A stretch of DNA of 64,000 nt, taken from assembly GCF_001591105.1 (NCBI RefSeq), contig NZ_BCUD01000002.1, positions 186,001 to 250,000 on the forward strand. The letters run 5' to 3'. Each line of letters begins with the position of its first letter. Within the stretch, counting starts at the first letter, position 1. The notes beneath the pieces were generated by a model, which was not told where the DNA came from, did no database searches, and saw nothing but the letters and a program-made list of their open reading frames with translations. Source of the stretch: Vibrio nereis NBRC 15637. GTDB lineage: Bacteria > Pseudomonadota > Gammaproteobacteria > Enterobacterales > Vibrionaceae. A program made the position numbers and the translations under genes. Of this stretch, positions 46,303-54,893 are shown one piece after another.

Positions 46303-47001
46303 ATGGTTCATCAAGTAACTCGTTTTTCTGATGCATTTTCGGCATGGGAAAACTGGAATTTGACAAGTTTTGAAGCAAAAAGTGAGTGCTTAGTTGCTTT
46401 CAAAAAGGCTTTGCAAAAAGCACAACCTTCGTTAGGCGCTGTTGTGTCTTACCATCTTGAGCGAGCTTCAGCACTATTGGCTGAATCGCACCAATTGGTA
46501 GGTCCGACAGGGGAAACGAATGAACTTTACACCGCGGGTCGTGGTGTGGCTTTGATTATCCAAGGTGATATGTCAGAGCCGGCTCAAAAGGCAGCATTAG
46601 CACAAGTTACCGCTGCTCTTATTGCTGGAAACAGCGTCGTATTCTGTAGTGATGACGCTGATTTCAGCCGCCAACTAGAAACTGCCTATATGCAGTCTTC
46701 ATTGCCTATGAACTTGCTACAGTTTGCTCCTTTGGATGCTTATCAGCAATTGCTGGAGTCAGACGTACGTAGCGTAGGTTACGTAGGGACTACTGAGGTT
46801 GAGCGAAACATCAACCGTCAGTTAGCGAAACGAGAAGGTGCGATTGTAAGCCTTGTTTCGGAAACGGATTTTGCTGCTACCCCTGTAGCGCATGATCCAC
46901 ATCTTTCTCTTCGCTTTATCACTGAGCGAACAAGAACAATAAATATCACAGCAGTGGGTGGTAACGCGACCTTGCTAGAACTGGGAAGCGAAGCCCACTA
47001 A
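46303..47001 (+). CDS. Detached PutA C-terminal (ALDH-like) domain protein
   Basis: A 232-residue protein 22 bp after putA, with GAGGAG before its ATG. It reads like the C-terminal ALDH-superfamily domain found only in long PutA proteins. A Rossmann-like half is present (AGRGVALIIQGDMSEPAQKAA, then LAQVTAALIAGNSVVFCSDD), and the end RTRTINITAVGGNATLLELG closely resembles the conserved C-terminal motif of E. coli PutA (RSLSVNTAAAGGNASLMTIG). It has no catalytic Cys or Glu, so it is not an active dehydrogenase despite probable annotation as one. In long PutA this motif helps close the cavity between the two active sites; here the same job may be done in trans. Operon position supports this. Confidence 0.8.
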   Translation: MVHQVTRFSDAFSAWENWNLTSFEAKSECLVAFKKALQKAQPSLGAVVSYHLERASALLAESHQLVGPTGETNELYTAGRGVALIIQGDMSEPAQKAALAQVTAALIAGNSVVFCSDDADFSRQLETAYMQSSLPMNLLQFAPLDAYQQLLESDVRSVGYVGTTEVERNINRQLAKREGAIVSLVSETDFAATPVAHDPHLSLRFITERTRTINITAVGGNATLLELGSEAH

Positions 47002-47105
47002 CCCTCTCTTTTTCCAATTGAATTGGGACGTGTCCTCACCAACACTAGTCTTATTACAGGTGAGGACATGAGGGAAGGTATATTTTAAAAAAGAGGACAT
47101 AACAC

Positions 47106-48593
47106 ATGGAAAATAGCTTTGCTATTACTACCACGTTTATTGCGTATCTAATTATGATGCTTGCAATCGGCGTTATTGCGTATCAACGAACGAAAAACTC
47201 ATCAGATTACTTCTTGGGTGGTCGTTCGCTTGGCCCTTGGCCTGCAGCACTATCAGCAGGTGCATCAGACATGAGTGGCTGGCTGCTACTTGGTCTTCCG
47301 GGCTATGCATTCGCAGCAGGTATTGAAGCATTTTGGCTAGCTGGTGGTCTACTGGTAGGTACTTGGCTGAACTGGCTGATTAACGCGAAACGTCTGCGTA
47401 CATACAGTATTACGACAGACTCGCTAACACTGCCAGAATACCTATCTCGTCGTTTTAACGACAACTCAAAACTGATTCAGGTAATTTCTGCTTTCTTCAT
47501 TCTTCTATTTTTCCTTTTCTACACGAGCTCAGGTTTGGTAGCAGGCGGTAAATTGTTTGAAACAGTATTTGGCTTGGACTACACAACGGCGGTAATTATC
47601 GGCACGGTGTGTGTGGTATCTTACACGCTATTTGGTGGCTTCTTAGCGGTATCGTGGACTGATTTGGTTCAGGGCCTACTAATGGCGGCAGCATTGATGA
47701 TTGTCCCTGTTGTTGCGATGGAAGGTGGGTTCAGCGATGTGTCTAACCAACTTCATAACATCAACCCAGAACTGCTGACACTTTGGAATGATTCAAAAGG
47801 TGAACCGTTATCTGCCATTGCCATCATTTCATTGGCTGCATGGGGTCTAGGTTACTTCGGTCAGCCACACATTCTTGCGCGTTTTAAAGCGGCTCGTTCA
47901 AATAAAGACCTAAAAACAGCACGTCATATCGCTGTACTTTGGACTGCGTTCTCTATGGCAGGTGCTCTGCTTGTGGGTGTGGTTGGTCTGATTTACGTGA
48001 CTAACTCTGGTGTGTCTGTTGATGATGGCGAAAAGATCTTCATGCTACTTGTGAACGCGATGTTCCACCCTGTTGTAGCTGGTGTTCTTCTTGCTGCGAT
48101 TCTGGCTGCAATCATGAGTACAGCGGATTCACAACTACTTGTATCGTCTTCGGCACTAGCAGAAGACTTCTACAAGCAAGTGTTTAAGAAAGACGCAAGC
48201 TCAGAAGAAATCGTAATGGTTGGTCGTATCGCAGTAATTGCAATCTCTATTGTTGCGTTGATTCTAGCGATGACGCCAGATAGCTCAGTACTAGGTCTAG
48301 TATCTTACGCATGGGCTGGTTTTGGTGCGGCATTTGGCCCGGCTCTAATTCTTAGCTTGTACTGGTCTCGTATGAACCGTAACGGTGCGCTAGCAGGTAT
48401 CATTATTGGTGGCGTAACTATCGTGGTTTGGAAACAGCTTTCTGGTGGTTGGTTCGATGTTTACGAAATCGTACCTGGAATCATCTTTTCAACAATCGCT
48501 ATCATTTCAGTAAGCCTACTGACAGGCGAGCCGGAAGAAAGCGTAAAAGCTCAACATGTGACTTACAAAAAGCACTTAGCTGAACTGGACTAA
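47106..48593 (+). CDS. putP: Sodium/proline symporter
   Basis: A 495-residue inner-membrane transporter of the SSS family (E. coli PutP 502), with about 13 helices. Landmarks: SSDYFLGGRSLGPWPAALSAGASDMSGWLLLGLPG near 40-75 with the sodium-binding Asp, ITTDSLTLPEYLSRRF, GLGYFGQPHILARFKA and IMSTADSQLLVSSSALAEDFY. It brings proline in with sodium for PutA. AGAGGA stands ahead of the ATG. It is the last gene of the put operon and ends at a strong terminator. Confidence 0.97.
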   Translation: MENSFAITTTFIAYLIMMLAIGVIAYQRTKNSSDYFLGGRSLGPWPAALSAGASDMSGWLLLGLPGYAFAAGIEAFWLAGGLLVGTWLNWLINAKRLRTYSITTDSLTLPEYLSRRFNDNSKLIQVISAFFILLFFLFYTSSGLVAGGKLFETVFGLDYTTAVIIGTVCVVSYTLFGGFLAVSWTDLVQGLLMAAALMIVPVVAMEGGFSDVSNQLHNINPELLTLWNDSKGEPLSAIAIISLAAWGLGYFGQPHILARFKAARSNKDLKTARHIAVLWTAFSMAGALLVGVVGLIYVTNSGVSVDDGEKIFMLLVNAMFHPVVAGVLLAAILAAIMSTADSQLLVSSSALAEDFYKQVFKKDASSEEIVMVGRIAVIAISIVALILAMTPDSSVLGLVSYAWAGFGAAFGPALILSLYWSRMNRNGALAGIIIGGVTIVVWKQLSGGWFDVYEIVPGIIFSTIAIISVSLLTGEPEESVKAQHVTYKKHLAELD

Positions 48594-48618
48594 ACGCTTT
48601 ATATTAAACACGTTACTT

Positions 48619-48657
48619 GCCCCCGAGACTGAAAGGTCCGGGGGCTTTTTATTTTTC
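48619..48657 (+). terminator. Intrinsic terminator of the put operon
   Basis: GCCCCCG / CGGGGGC stem with an inner GAC/GTC extension is followed by TTTTTATTTTT, 25 bp beyond putP. Confidence 0.92.
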
Positions 48658-48772
48658 TGCTCTGTAATTTGGAACTATGTCACAAATACTTAACTAAAGT
48701 TTGAGGCTTGTGAACCAAACGCTTACAAATGTGTCAATTAAAAAGACCACATCAATTTTAGGGAGAGATAAG

Positions 48773-49003
48773 ATGCCACAGGTGTACTGCCATTGCTGCG
48801 ATAAAATCACTGCACACAAGGTTGTGATGAAGCGATGCGAAGAAGAACATCATTCAATGGTAAAAAGCATGGCCTGCTTCTTTTCAACTCTCTTTCAAGG
48901 CGCGCACTACATGAAAATGGAAAAACAGTGTTTTTGTCGCGTTTGCAATACTCAGTCAGAGTTAGTAAGTACAAACTCTTTCTCTGATGCCGAAATTGCT
49001 TAA
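48773..49003 (+). CDS. Small zinc-ribbon-like protein
   Basis: A 76-residue protein with ATG preceded by AGGGAGAG. It has two Cys pairs framing the chain, YCHCCDK at residues 5-10 and CFCRVC near 53-58, in the pattern of a zinc ribbon, with HHSMVKSMACFFSTLFQGAHYM between them. The central part may be an amphipathic or membrane-touching helix. Family and function are not recognised. The frame extends upstream to 48701 through non-ATG starts, but the signal at 48773 is far better. It stands alone between putP and the Lrp-type gene. Confidence 0.7.
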   Translation: MPQVYCHCCDKITAHKVVMKRCEEEHHSMVKSMACFFSTLFQGAHYMKMEKQCFCRVCNTQSELVSTNSFSDAEIA

Positions 49004-49110
49004 TAACACTTCGATAAAAATCTAAATTTGCTTAGCTTTGGCACTAGGTGTATCTAGGGCTTTTGGATTATGATTAGCGGAAAACCGAATATTAATCGTA
49101 AGAGCGTTAA

Positions 49111-49578
49111 ATGGATTTAGACAGAATCGATCGTGAAATTCTCAGAACTCTAAACCTTAAGGGTCGGCTGCCTATTGTTGAGTTGGCCAAGCAGGTTAAC
49201 TTAACCACCTCTCCGTGCTCAGATAGAGTGAAACGCCTTGAGAAAGAAGGCTACATCAAAGGCTATCACGCTGAACTTAATCCAGAAAAGCTGGGCTTAG
49301 ATGTTCAGGTTTTTATTCATATTCGTTTAGACCAAACCAGTTTCTCTATCTTTGAGAAGTTCGCTCAGGCTGTTGAAGACATGCCCGAAATTGAAGAGTG
49401 CTATTCTTTATCTGGTGACTTCGACACCATGATCAAAGTGCGCGTTAAAGATATGAAAGCCTACCAAAATTTTATGTCTTCGAAACTTGGAACCCTGCCT
49501 GGTGTTATTCAAACCCGCAGCGAAGTCGTGATTGAAGAGCACAAAACCAGCTTTGGCGTAAACGCCGATTTAATTTAA
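49111..49578 (+). CDS. Lrp/AsnC-family transcriptional regulator
   Basis: A 155-residue feast/famine regulator of standard size. The N-terminal HTH is at residues 1-60 (MDLDRIDREILRTLNLKGRL, then SPCSDRVKRLEKEGYIKGY). The C-terminal RAM domain has the signature EECYSLSGDFDTMIKVRVKD. RAM domains bind amino acids at the dimer interface. It is not Lrp itself, whose length and N-terminus differ. A link with the neighbouring put operon is possible but not shown. Confidence 0.92.
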   Translation: MDLDRIDREILRTLNLKGRLPIVELAKQVNLTTSPCSDRVKRLEKEGYIKGYHAELNPEKLGLDVQVFIHIRLDQTSFSIFEKFAQAVEDMPEIEECYSLSGDFDTMIKVRVKDMKAYQNFMSSKLGTLPGVIQTRSEVVIEEHKTSFGVNADLI

Positions 49579-49675
49579 TCGTCTCGCTCTCCTGATCAAT
49601 GTTTGACAATTTAATGCATGAAGTTGATGTGGTAATGAGCGGATGTTTAGTTGAAAACGTTCTGAATTCCAATAT

Positions 49676-49701
49676 AAAAGGGAAGCCGAAGCTTCCCTTT
49701 T
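49676..49701. terminator. Bidirectional terminator, Lrp-type gene / DUF445 gene
   Basis: AAAAGGGAAGC / GCTTCCCTTTT with a CGAA tetraloop. It lies between the convergent genes. Confidence 0.85.
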
Positions 49702-49721
49702 GATCAACACAGTGCTGTGAA

Positions 49722-50426
49722 TTAGGCGATGAATGATGATACAACGCCAATTAAACCACCAAAGACACCGCCCCATACAACTAGCCAGCCTAGGTGCTGT
49801 TTAATCATTTTTTGCACCATTTCTTTTACAAGCTGAGGGGTCAGTTCATTCAGTCGCTGGTCGATGATCGCTTCAATGTTTGACTCGATTTCGCTCATCA
49901 TTGCAGGGGATTCTAGCTGTTCTTTCAGTGCTTGTTTGACGTTGTCACTCTGGCTTATCTCCTCCATTGACTCCTTCATTTTCTCAACAAAGGGCTGTTT
50001 TAACGGCTGAAGGGCTTGAGTACCGCCAAACATTTCCAGCATTCCGCCAAATGAGGAAGCAGCAAGAACATCCACTAATGAATCGAATGTTGGGTTGAAG
50101 TCCACTTTGTCGATCACTGGGCCTAACTCTAACGTTTTGCCGCTCGACATTTCTTGGTTTAAGAATCGGTCGATGTTTTCCTGAGTGAAGAACTGCTCCA
50201 TCATCAGGTTTTTAATTGCTCGTTTAAATTCTTCAAAACGTGCAGGAATAACACCTGAGCCATATAAACCAGGAACCTTTTCAAACAACATGTGGATGGC
50301 CAACCAGTTGGTAATCGCGCCAGAAAACGCGAACAGGCCAGCATAGAAAGCAATTTGATTGTCTGTTTGGTAGCCTCCTGCCAAAAGGGCAAGGGCGATG
50401 ATATTAGTCAGTAGGCTCTTATTCAT
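49722..50426 (-). CDS. DUF445 family membrane protein
   Basis: A 234-residue protein with hydrophobic segments at both ends: residues 5-45 (NIIALALLAGGY, then FAFSGAITNWLAIHMLF) and 212-233 (WLVVWGGVFGGLIGVVSSFI). The N-terminal GAITNWLAIHMLFEKVPGLYGSGVIPARFEEF is the DUF445 (YheB/YjiN-like) signature. The middle is helical and acidic. The family is conserved but uncharacterised; place inner membrane. The gene is single. Confidence 0.88.
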   Translation of the reverse strand: MNKSLLTNIIALALLAGGYQTDNQIAFYAGLFAFSGAITNWLAIHMLFEKVPGLYGSGVIPARFEEFKRAIKNLMMEQFFTQENIDRFLNQEMSSGKTLELGPVIDKVDFNPTFDSLVDVLAASSFGGMLEMFGGTQALQPLKQPFVEKMKESMEEISQSDNVKQALKEQLESPAMMSEIESNIEAIIDQRLNELTPQLVKEMVQKMIKQHLGWLVVWGGVFGGLIGVVSSFIA

Positions 50427-50620
50427 TACTAATAAGTCAGGTTAAGTAGAAAGGGCGCAGTATATCGCAATTATTACTGAATAGAGAAAACAGTTTCAAC
50501 GACTTAAAAGTACCATTATGTTAAAAAAATGTGATACTCATTGGTTTGGCTGATAAGGGATTTTACATAATCAATCAGTAAGCGTAACGTTTAGACTGAT
50601 GAAAAGTTGGAGGATCTGAG

Positions 50621-51385
50621 ATGGCTGTACCTAAAGGCTTTACTATTGCTAGTGTTGACCGTCGTATTGACTGGACTTCAGATGTCTTTAGCTTGAGAGT
50701 GACAGGCGCGGCTGTAAACTTTGAAGCCGGGCAGTATATCAAGCTTGCGCTCTCGGACGAAAACGGCGAATTCGTCAGCCGTCCTTATTCTATTGTTAAC
50801 GCCCCATTAAACAGCACAGACATGCTGGAATTCCTCATTATTGCTCACCCTGATGGCGTACTGTCTCCTCGGTTACAAAGCCTCAAAGAAGGCGATGAAA
50901 TCTATGTTGGCGAGAAAGCCTATGGTGATCTCGTATTTCGAAGCATCCCTAAAGAGACTAAAAGCCTGTGGCTACTCTCGACAGGGACAGGGGTTGGGCC
51001 GTTCTTATCATTGCTGGATGACATTAACTTTCGCCCGAGCAGCGAGCACGTCGTGTTGGTGCATGCCGTTCGACATGAGCGTGAACTGGTTTACCAATAC
51101 CTTATTGAACACCTTATCCAGCAATACGATGGTAGGTTGAAGTACGTTCCGATTGTGTCTCGAGAACCAGTGGATGGCGCATTGCGCGGTCGGATACCTC
51201 AGCTTCTGCAGCAGGAAAGCCTTCAGCAACACGCGGGTGTTGCGCTCAATGCCGATGACAGTTTTGCGATGTTATGTGGCAATCCGGATATGATTAAAGA
51301 AACGATTCGTATGCTGACAGAGATGGGATTAGAAAAATATCGCCGCGCAACAGGCGGCAATATTTTGTACGAACGTTACTGGTAA
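50621..51385 (+). CDS. fpr: Ferredoxin(flavodoxin)-NADP+ reductase
   Basis: A 254-residue FAD enzyme (E. coli Fpr 248). The FAD motif is RPYSIVN at residues 54-60. The NADP-binding start is STGTGVGPFLSLLDD near 117-131. The C-terminal CGNPDMIKETIRML is followed by the terminal YERYW, where bacterial Fpr ends in an aromatic residue next to the flavin. It exchanges electrons between NADPH and ferredoxin or flavodoxin in the cytoplasm. ATG is preceded by GGAGGA. The stop codon lies inside a 12-bp inverted repeat. Confidence 0.95.
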   Translation: MAVPKGFTIASVDRRIDWTSDVFSLRVTGAAVNFEAGQYIKLALSDENGEFVSRPYSIVNAPLNSTDMLEFLIIAHPDGVLSPRLQSLKEGDEIYVGEKAYGDLVFRSIPKETKSLWLLSTGTGVGPFLSLLDDINFRPSSEHVVLVHAVRHERELVYQYLIEHLIQQYDGRLKYVPIVSREPVDGALRGRIPQLLQQESLQQHAGVALNADDSFAMLCGNPDMIKETIRMLTEMGLEKYRRATGGNILYERYW

Positions 51386-51400
51386 TCATAACGTTCGTAC
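51367..51400. repeat. 12-bp perfect inverted repeat over the fpr stop codon
   Basis: GTACGAACGTTA (51367-51378) and its complement TAACGTTCGTAC (51389-51400) are separated by 10 bases that include the last fpr codons. No T-run follows on either strand. Confidence 0.8.
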
Positions 51401-51412
51401 GTTGGCTGGTGG

Positions 51413-52846
51413 CTATTGAGTGCGGTACTGCTTAAGTAACTCAGACAGCGATTTTGCCGCTAGGGTTAATTCTGCAATCCCGGAAGAAGATTGCTCCGTT
51501 ACCGCTTTCAGTGCATTAGACTGGCTACGAATATCGGTCAGTTCGGTGGCGATGTCGTTCGCCACAGCGCTCTGTTCCTCCGCTGATGTCGATATCTGAA
51601 TACTCATGTCGGTGAGCGCTCGGGCGGAATCGGCAATAGACTGAATATCCTGTCCAATATCTGCCACCAAATCACTGCTTGTTTGTGCTTGAGAGACCGT
51701 TTTGGAAGTGATAGAGGCAATGTTTTGGCTCTCGGTTTGCAACTTCTCTATCATAGCTTGAATTTCTACGGTCGCCGATTGAGTGCGGCTTGCCAGCGTT
51801 CGAACTTCATCCGCCACTACCGCAAAGCCCCGACCTTGTTCGCCAGCACGCGCGGCTTCGATGGCCGCATTCAGTGCCAGAAGGTTGGTTTGCTCTGAGA
51901 TGGCATTGATGGTGGTGATCACTTCATTAATTTGCGTGGTGTTTTCATTCAAACTAGTGACTGAGCTTGAGGTTTGCGCGATATATTGCGACAGGGTGTC
52001 GATCTCTTTAATCGCGGACTGAACATGCTTGTGGCTGCCTTCAATATGAAGAGAGTCGTTCTCAGTCTGCTGGGTTGCCTGCTGAGAAATGCCAGACACT
52101 TCTTTCGCAGACGCGGTCATTTCTTCCATGGCTGTTGCGACAGAGTCCAATGAAGCGTACTGATTACGCACTTGTGATTCACTCTGTTTCATCTCGGCTT
52201 CAAAAGAGGCTGACGTCTCGGTTAAGGTTTGCGTATTTTGCTTAACGTTAATGACCAGTTCACTCAGTGTATCCATTGCTTTGTCTAGCGCGCAGCCGAT
52301 GGTGCCAAATTCATCACGACCAGGGTGAAAGCCTAAGCGGGAGGTTAAATCGCCCTCTCCAATACGCAGTGTCGTTGTGTACAACACCCACAAAGCGCCG
52401 CCAATAAAAGTCGCCACCCAGTAACAGAATAGTGCAAAGGGTAATGCCCAAAGATAACTGAGTAAAAAGGTAGTTCGAGCTTGAGTCTGAATGGTGTCCA
52501 GCTTTGTTTGGGCATTGTGCGACAGTTGATAAGCAGTGCCATCGGACGATCTTTGGAATACGGTCACTATCCCATTTTCGATACGTGATTCCTGCTCGCC
52601 TGCCACCACTGAAATGTCACGCAGTGATTCAAGGCTTGCTCTGTCTCCAGTTATCAGCATGCCCTCTAGTCTGGACTCTGCTGCATGAATGGCAGCAAGG
52701 TGAGCGTTATCCATGGTAGAGGTATAGCGCCCTCCAGCTAGAAACGTAATGGTGACCAAAAACAGAGTTAAAATGACCCAAAATTTATCGTTGATCGACA
52801 TTTTAATAAACAATTTGTCGATCGTTCGAAAATCAACTTCTTTCAT
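51413..52846 (-). CDS. Methyl-accepting chemotaxis protein
   Basis: A 477-residue chemoreceptor. It has a membrane helix at about 20-40, a periplasmic part of only ~90 residues, a second helix pair near 128-155, and a HAMP-like region ([22 protein letters not shown]). The cytoplasmic signalling domain holds the hairpin tip [37 protein letters not shown]. No C-terminal CheR-binding pentapeptide is seen. The small periplasmic part is not a recognisable Cache or 4-helix domain. It sits convergent to fpr and is the second chemoreceptor of the window. Confidence 0.95.
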   Translation of the reverse strand: MKEVDFRTIDKLFIKMSINDKFWVILTLFLVTITFLAGGRYTSTMDNAHLAAIHAAESRLEGMLITGDRASLESLRDISVVAGEQESRIENGIVTVFQRSSDGTAYQLSHNAQTKLDTIQTQARTTFLLSYLWALPFALFCYWVATFIGGALWVLYTTTLRIGEGDLTSRLGFHPGRDEFGTIGCALDKAMDTLSELVINVKQNTQTLTETSASFEAEMKQSESQVRNQYASLDSVATAMEEMTASAKEVSGISQQATQQTENDSLHIEGSHKHVQSAIKEIDTLSQYIAQTSSSVTSLNENTTQINEVITTINAISEQTNLLALNAAIEAARAGEQGRGFAVVADEVRTLASRTQSATVEIQAMIEKLQTESQNIASITSKTVSQAQTSSDLVADIGQDIQSIADSARALTDMSIQISTSAEEQSAVANDIATELTDIRSQSNALKAVTEQSSSGIAELTLAAKSLSELLKQYRTQ

Positions 52847-53212
52847 ATCTACATCCTATGTGCGCGTCTTGCTCGCAATTGAGTCCTATAAGGCGTTTAT
52901 GACTGCCTAAAGCTATCGACAAATCCTGTGATTTTATGAGATTGAATTCAAATAAATATGTAATGGTCAGTATTGTAAATTTCAATAATGGGACGTTGAT
53001 CTATATTGTTAGCCAAATGAAGTGAGAAACTGGGCGGATTGGTCCGTGATATTGTCCATTCAAACGCGATTTGCCTTGCTTAGGTGACTTGTTACGATGG
53101 GGTTAACCGATGACCCTAAGTGAGCCTCGCTATGCTCATGGAAGCGACGCGGGTGGGATTAAAAATGCCCTCCATGTGGGAGGGCACTGTCAGTCTTCTA
53201 ATGGCTAAGCTT
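52847..53212. other. Intergenic region before the chemoreceptor gene
   Basis: These 366 bp contain the presumed chemoreceptor promoter and, on the right, the terminator of the DUF3302-HlyD operon. I see no convincing sigma-28 or sigma-54 promoter and no open frame worth calling. Confidence 0.4.
53161..53186 (-). terminator. Intrinsic terminator of the DUF3302-HlyD operon
   Basis: On the minus strand TGCCCTCC / GGAGGGCA with a small loop is followed by TTTTT, 27 bp beyond the stop codon. Confidence 0.85.
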
Positions 53213-54343
53213 CTAGTGATCGAGGTAAAGGTAGTTTTGCCAGCTCTTCATCCGAATGAGTACCTTGCGCATAATCGACACGTGGCTGAACTTATCTGAA
53301 TAAACCGCCACTTCAACCGCGGTCCCCAGCGGCAAACGGTACTCTGATATATCGTCAGTAATTTTTAATGTGACAAACACGCGACCACTTGTCCTGAGCG
53401 CCTCTGTGCCTACCAGAGCGCCTCTTGCCTGAAACTGGCTTTCGCCAATGGCTGGAAGCACTTCAACCACTTCACCTTTAAAGACTTTACCAGGGATGGC
53501 TCGGAACAGAAATTCGGCTTCAAAGCCCGGCTTTAGGCGTTGCAGTGAGTTCTGCCTAAAAGCAGCGGTGTAAAGGATCTCTTCAGTATGAACAAAGGTC
53601 ATCACTGGAGCGAGGGGGAGTGGGACTGCCATGACACCAGGCCTTAGTGCCAACTGAGTCGCGAAGCCTTCAGTTGGCGCACGCACCACGGTCTGCTCCA
53701 GATTGAATTCCGCTTGGCGTAACTCTGCTAATAAGCGGGCGACGGCCGTATTCTCACCGCCTATTTCTGAATTCAATGCCAACTGTGCCAGTTCGACACG
53801 CGCTTTTGCTGCCTCCAACGCGGCTTGCGATGCTTTGTAAGCTTGTCTTCTGGTGTCGAGTTGTTGCTCGGTAAACGCGCCTTTGTTGTAGCCCCGTTGA
53901 TAGCGGTCGAACTCTCGCTTCGCTTTGTCTCGTTCCGCAGTGGCTTGCGACTCCTGCGCGCTGGCAGCCTGTAACTCTGACTCTAACCCCAACGCACCTT
54001 GGCTCGCTTCCTTAATTTGCGCTTTAATTTTTGCAACTTCGGCTTCGTAAGGAATAGGGTCTATTCTAAATAAAACATCGTCTTTCTTGAGTGGTTGGTT
54101 GGGTTTAACTGGCACCTCAATTACTCGTCCTCGTACGCCAGATACGATGGGGGTAGAAGAGAACACTTGGTTACCCAGTTGGGTGAAAGGGTGGTTGTAG
54201 TTCATCAACAGAATCAATGTACCAATAAGAACAATGCCACCTAGCACGGCGGTCGGAACCGTCCATTTGTTGAGAGGAATTTTAAAAATCTTGAAAATGG
54301 CGATACAGATGGCCGTATACGTCATGATTAACAGTAGATCCAT
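53213..54343 (-). CDS. HlyD-family membrane-fusion protein (YibH/YiaV-like)
   Basis: A 376-residue adaptor with an N-terminal membrane helix pair (residues 3-50), a lipoyl half motif (GVRGRVIEVPVKPNQPLKKDD), an alpha-helical hairpin at about 85-200 and the second half (VRAPTEGFATQLALRPGVM). Together with the preceding DUF3302 gene it forms the same pair as E. coli yibI-yibH or yiaW-yiaV. These lack a dedicated exporter gene beside them, so the transported compound is unknown. The start overlaps the stop of the upstream gene (TGATG). Confidence 0.88.
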   Translation of the reverse strand: MDLLLIMTYTAICIAIFKIFKIPLNKWTVPTAVLGGIVLIGTLILLMNYNHPFTQLGNQVFSSTPIVSGVRGRVIEVPVKPNQPLKKDDVLFRIDPIPYEAEVAKIKAQIKEASQGALGLESELQAASAQESQATAERDKAKREFDRYQRGYNKGAFTEQQLDTRRQAYKASQAALEAAKARVELAQLALNSEIGGENTAVARLLAELRQAEFNLEQTVVRAPTEGFATQLALRPGVMAVPLPLAPVMTFVHTEEILYTAAFRQNSLQRLKPGFEAEFLFRAIPGKVFKGEVVEVLPAIGESQFQARGALVGTEALRTSGRVFVTLKITDDISEYRLPLGTAVEVAVYSDKFSHVSIMRKVLIRMKSWQNYLYLDH

Positions 54344-54729
54344 CAGTTATCCTCCCCGTTGTGAGCTGTGTCATTCGCTTGAGGCTTAGGCGATTTTTGT
54401 TGTTTTAATGTTTTCACTTCCTCTTGAAGCTGTGTCACTTGATCGATCAGTGCATCGACACGGTGGTGGATATCATGTTGTTCCGCTTGCAGTTTTTGGA
54501 AGCCCCAACCCCGTTCCTTTCGCCACAACGTGGCCCATATCCAAAGAAATGGCCATAAGGCGTGAAAAGTAAATAGGCTTACCCAGCCAGCATAGTGGAT
54601 AGCATCTTGATGAGGGTGTTCGCGGCTTTTAGCGATTTCATAGGGGATATCGTGGATAGCAATGATACCGTAGAAGATAACCAACGTGACAAAAACCAGC
54701 AGACCCAGAGCGAAGTAATCTAGAAACAT
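54343..54729 (-). CDS. DUF3302 family membrane protein (YibI/YiaW-like)
   Basis: A 128-residue protein with two membrane helices (residues 4-26 and about 48-68), the conserved HDIPYEIAKSREHPHQDAIHYAGW between them, and a C-terminal coiled coil (HHRVDALIDQVTQLQEEVKT) that ends in a disordered tail. It is the partner of the downstream HlyD-family gene by translational overlap and by conserved pairing in E. coli. Function unknown. Confidence 0.88.
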   Translation of the reverse strand: MFLDYFALGLLVFVTLVIFYGIIAIHDIPYEIAKSREHPHQDAIHYAGWVSLFTFHALWPFLWIWATLWRKERGWGFQKLQAEQHDIHHRVDALIDQVTQLQEEVKTLKQQKSPKPQANDTAHNGEDN

Positions 54730-54893
54730 ACTTATATCCTGTGTTTCGAAAGTGAGCGGAGTGACTTGATGAAACCAAGATATAAAGTATAGATAGAAAA
54801 CAATAGATTAGATGCCTATCTATACGTAATTCTTATATATCAATGATGAATTTGATGTGAAAGTGATGCCTAGATCTCGCCAATATTGGAGAG

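Noticed and set aside
46303..47001. Truncated pseudogene of an aldehyde dehydrogenase
   Set aside because: It has a good ribosome-binding site, an intact frame, operon position and a conserved PutA-type C-terminus, so it is a real domain-size gene rather than debris.
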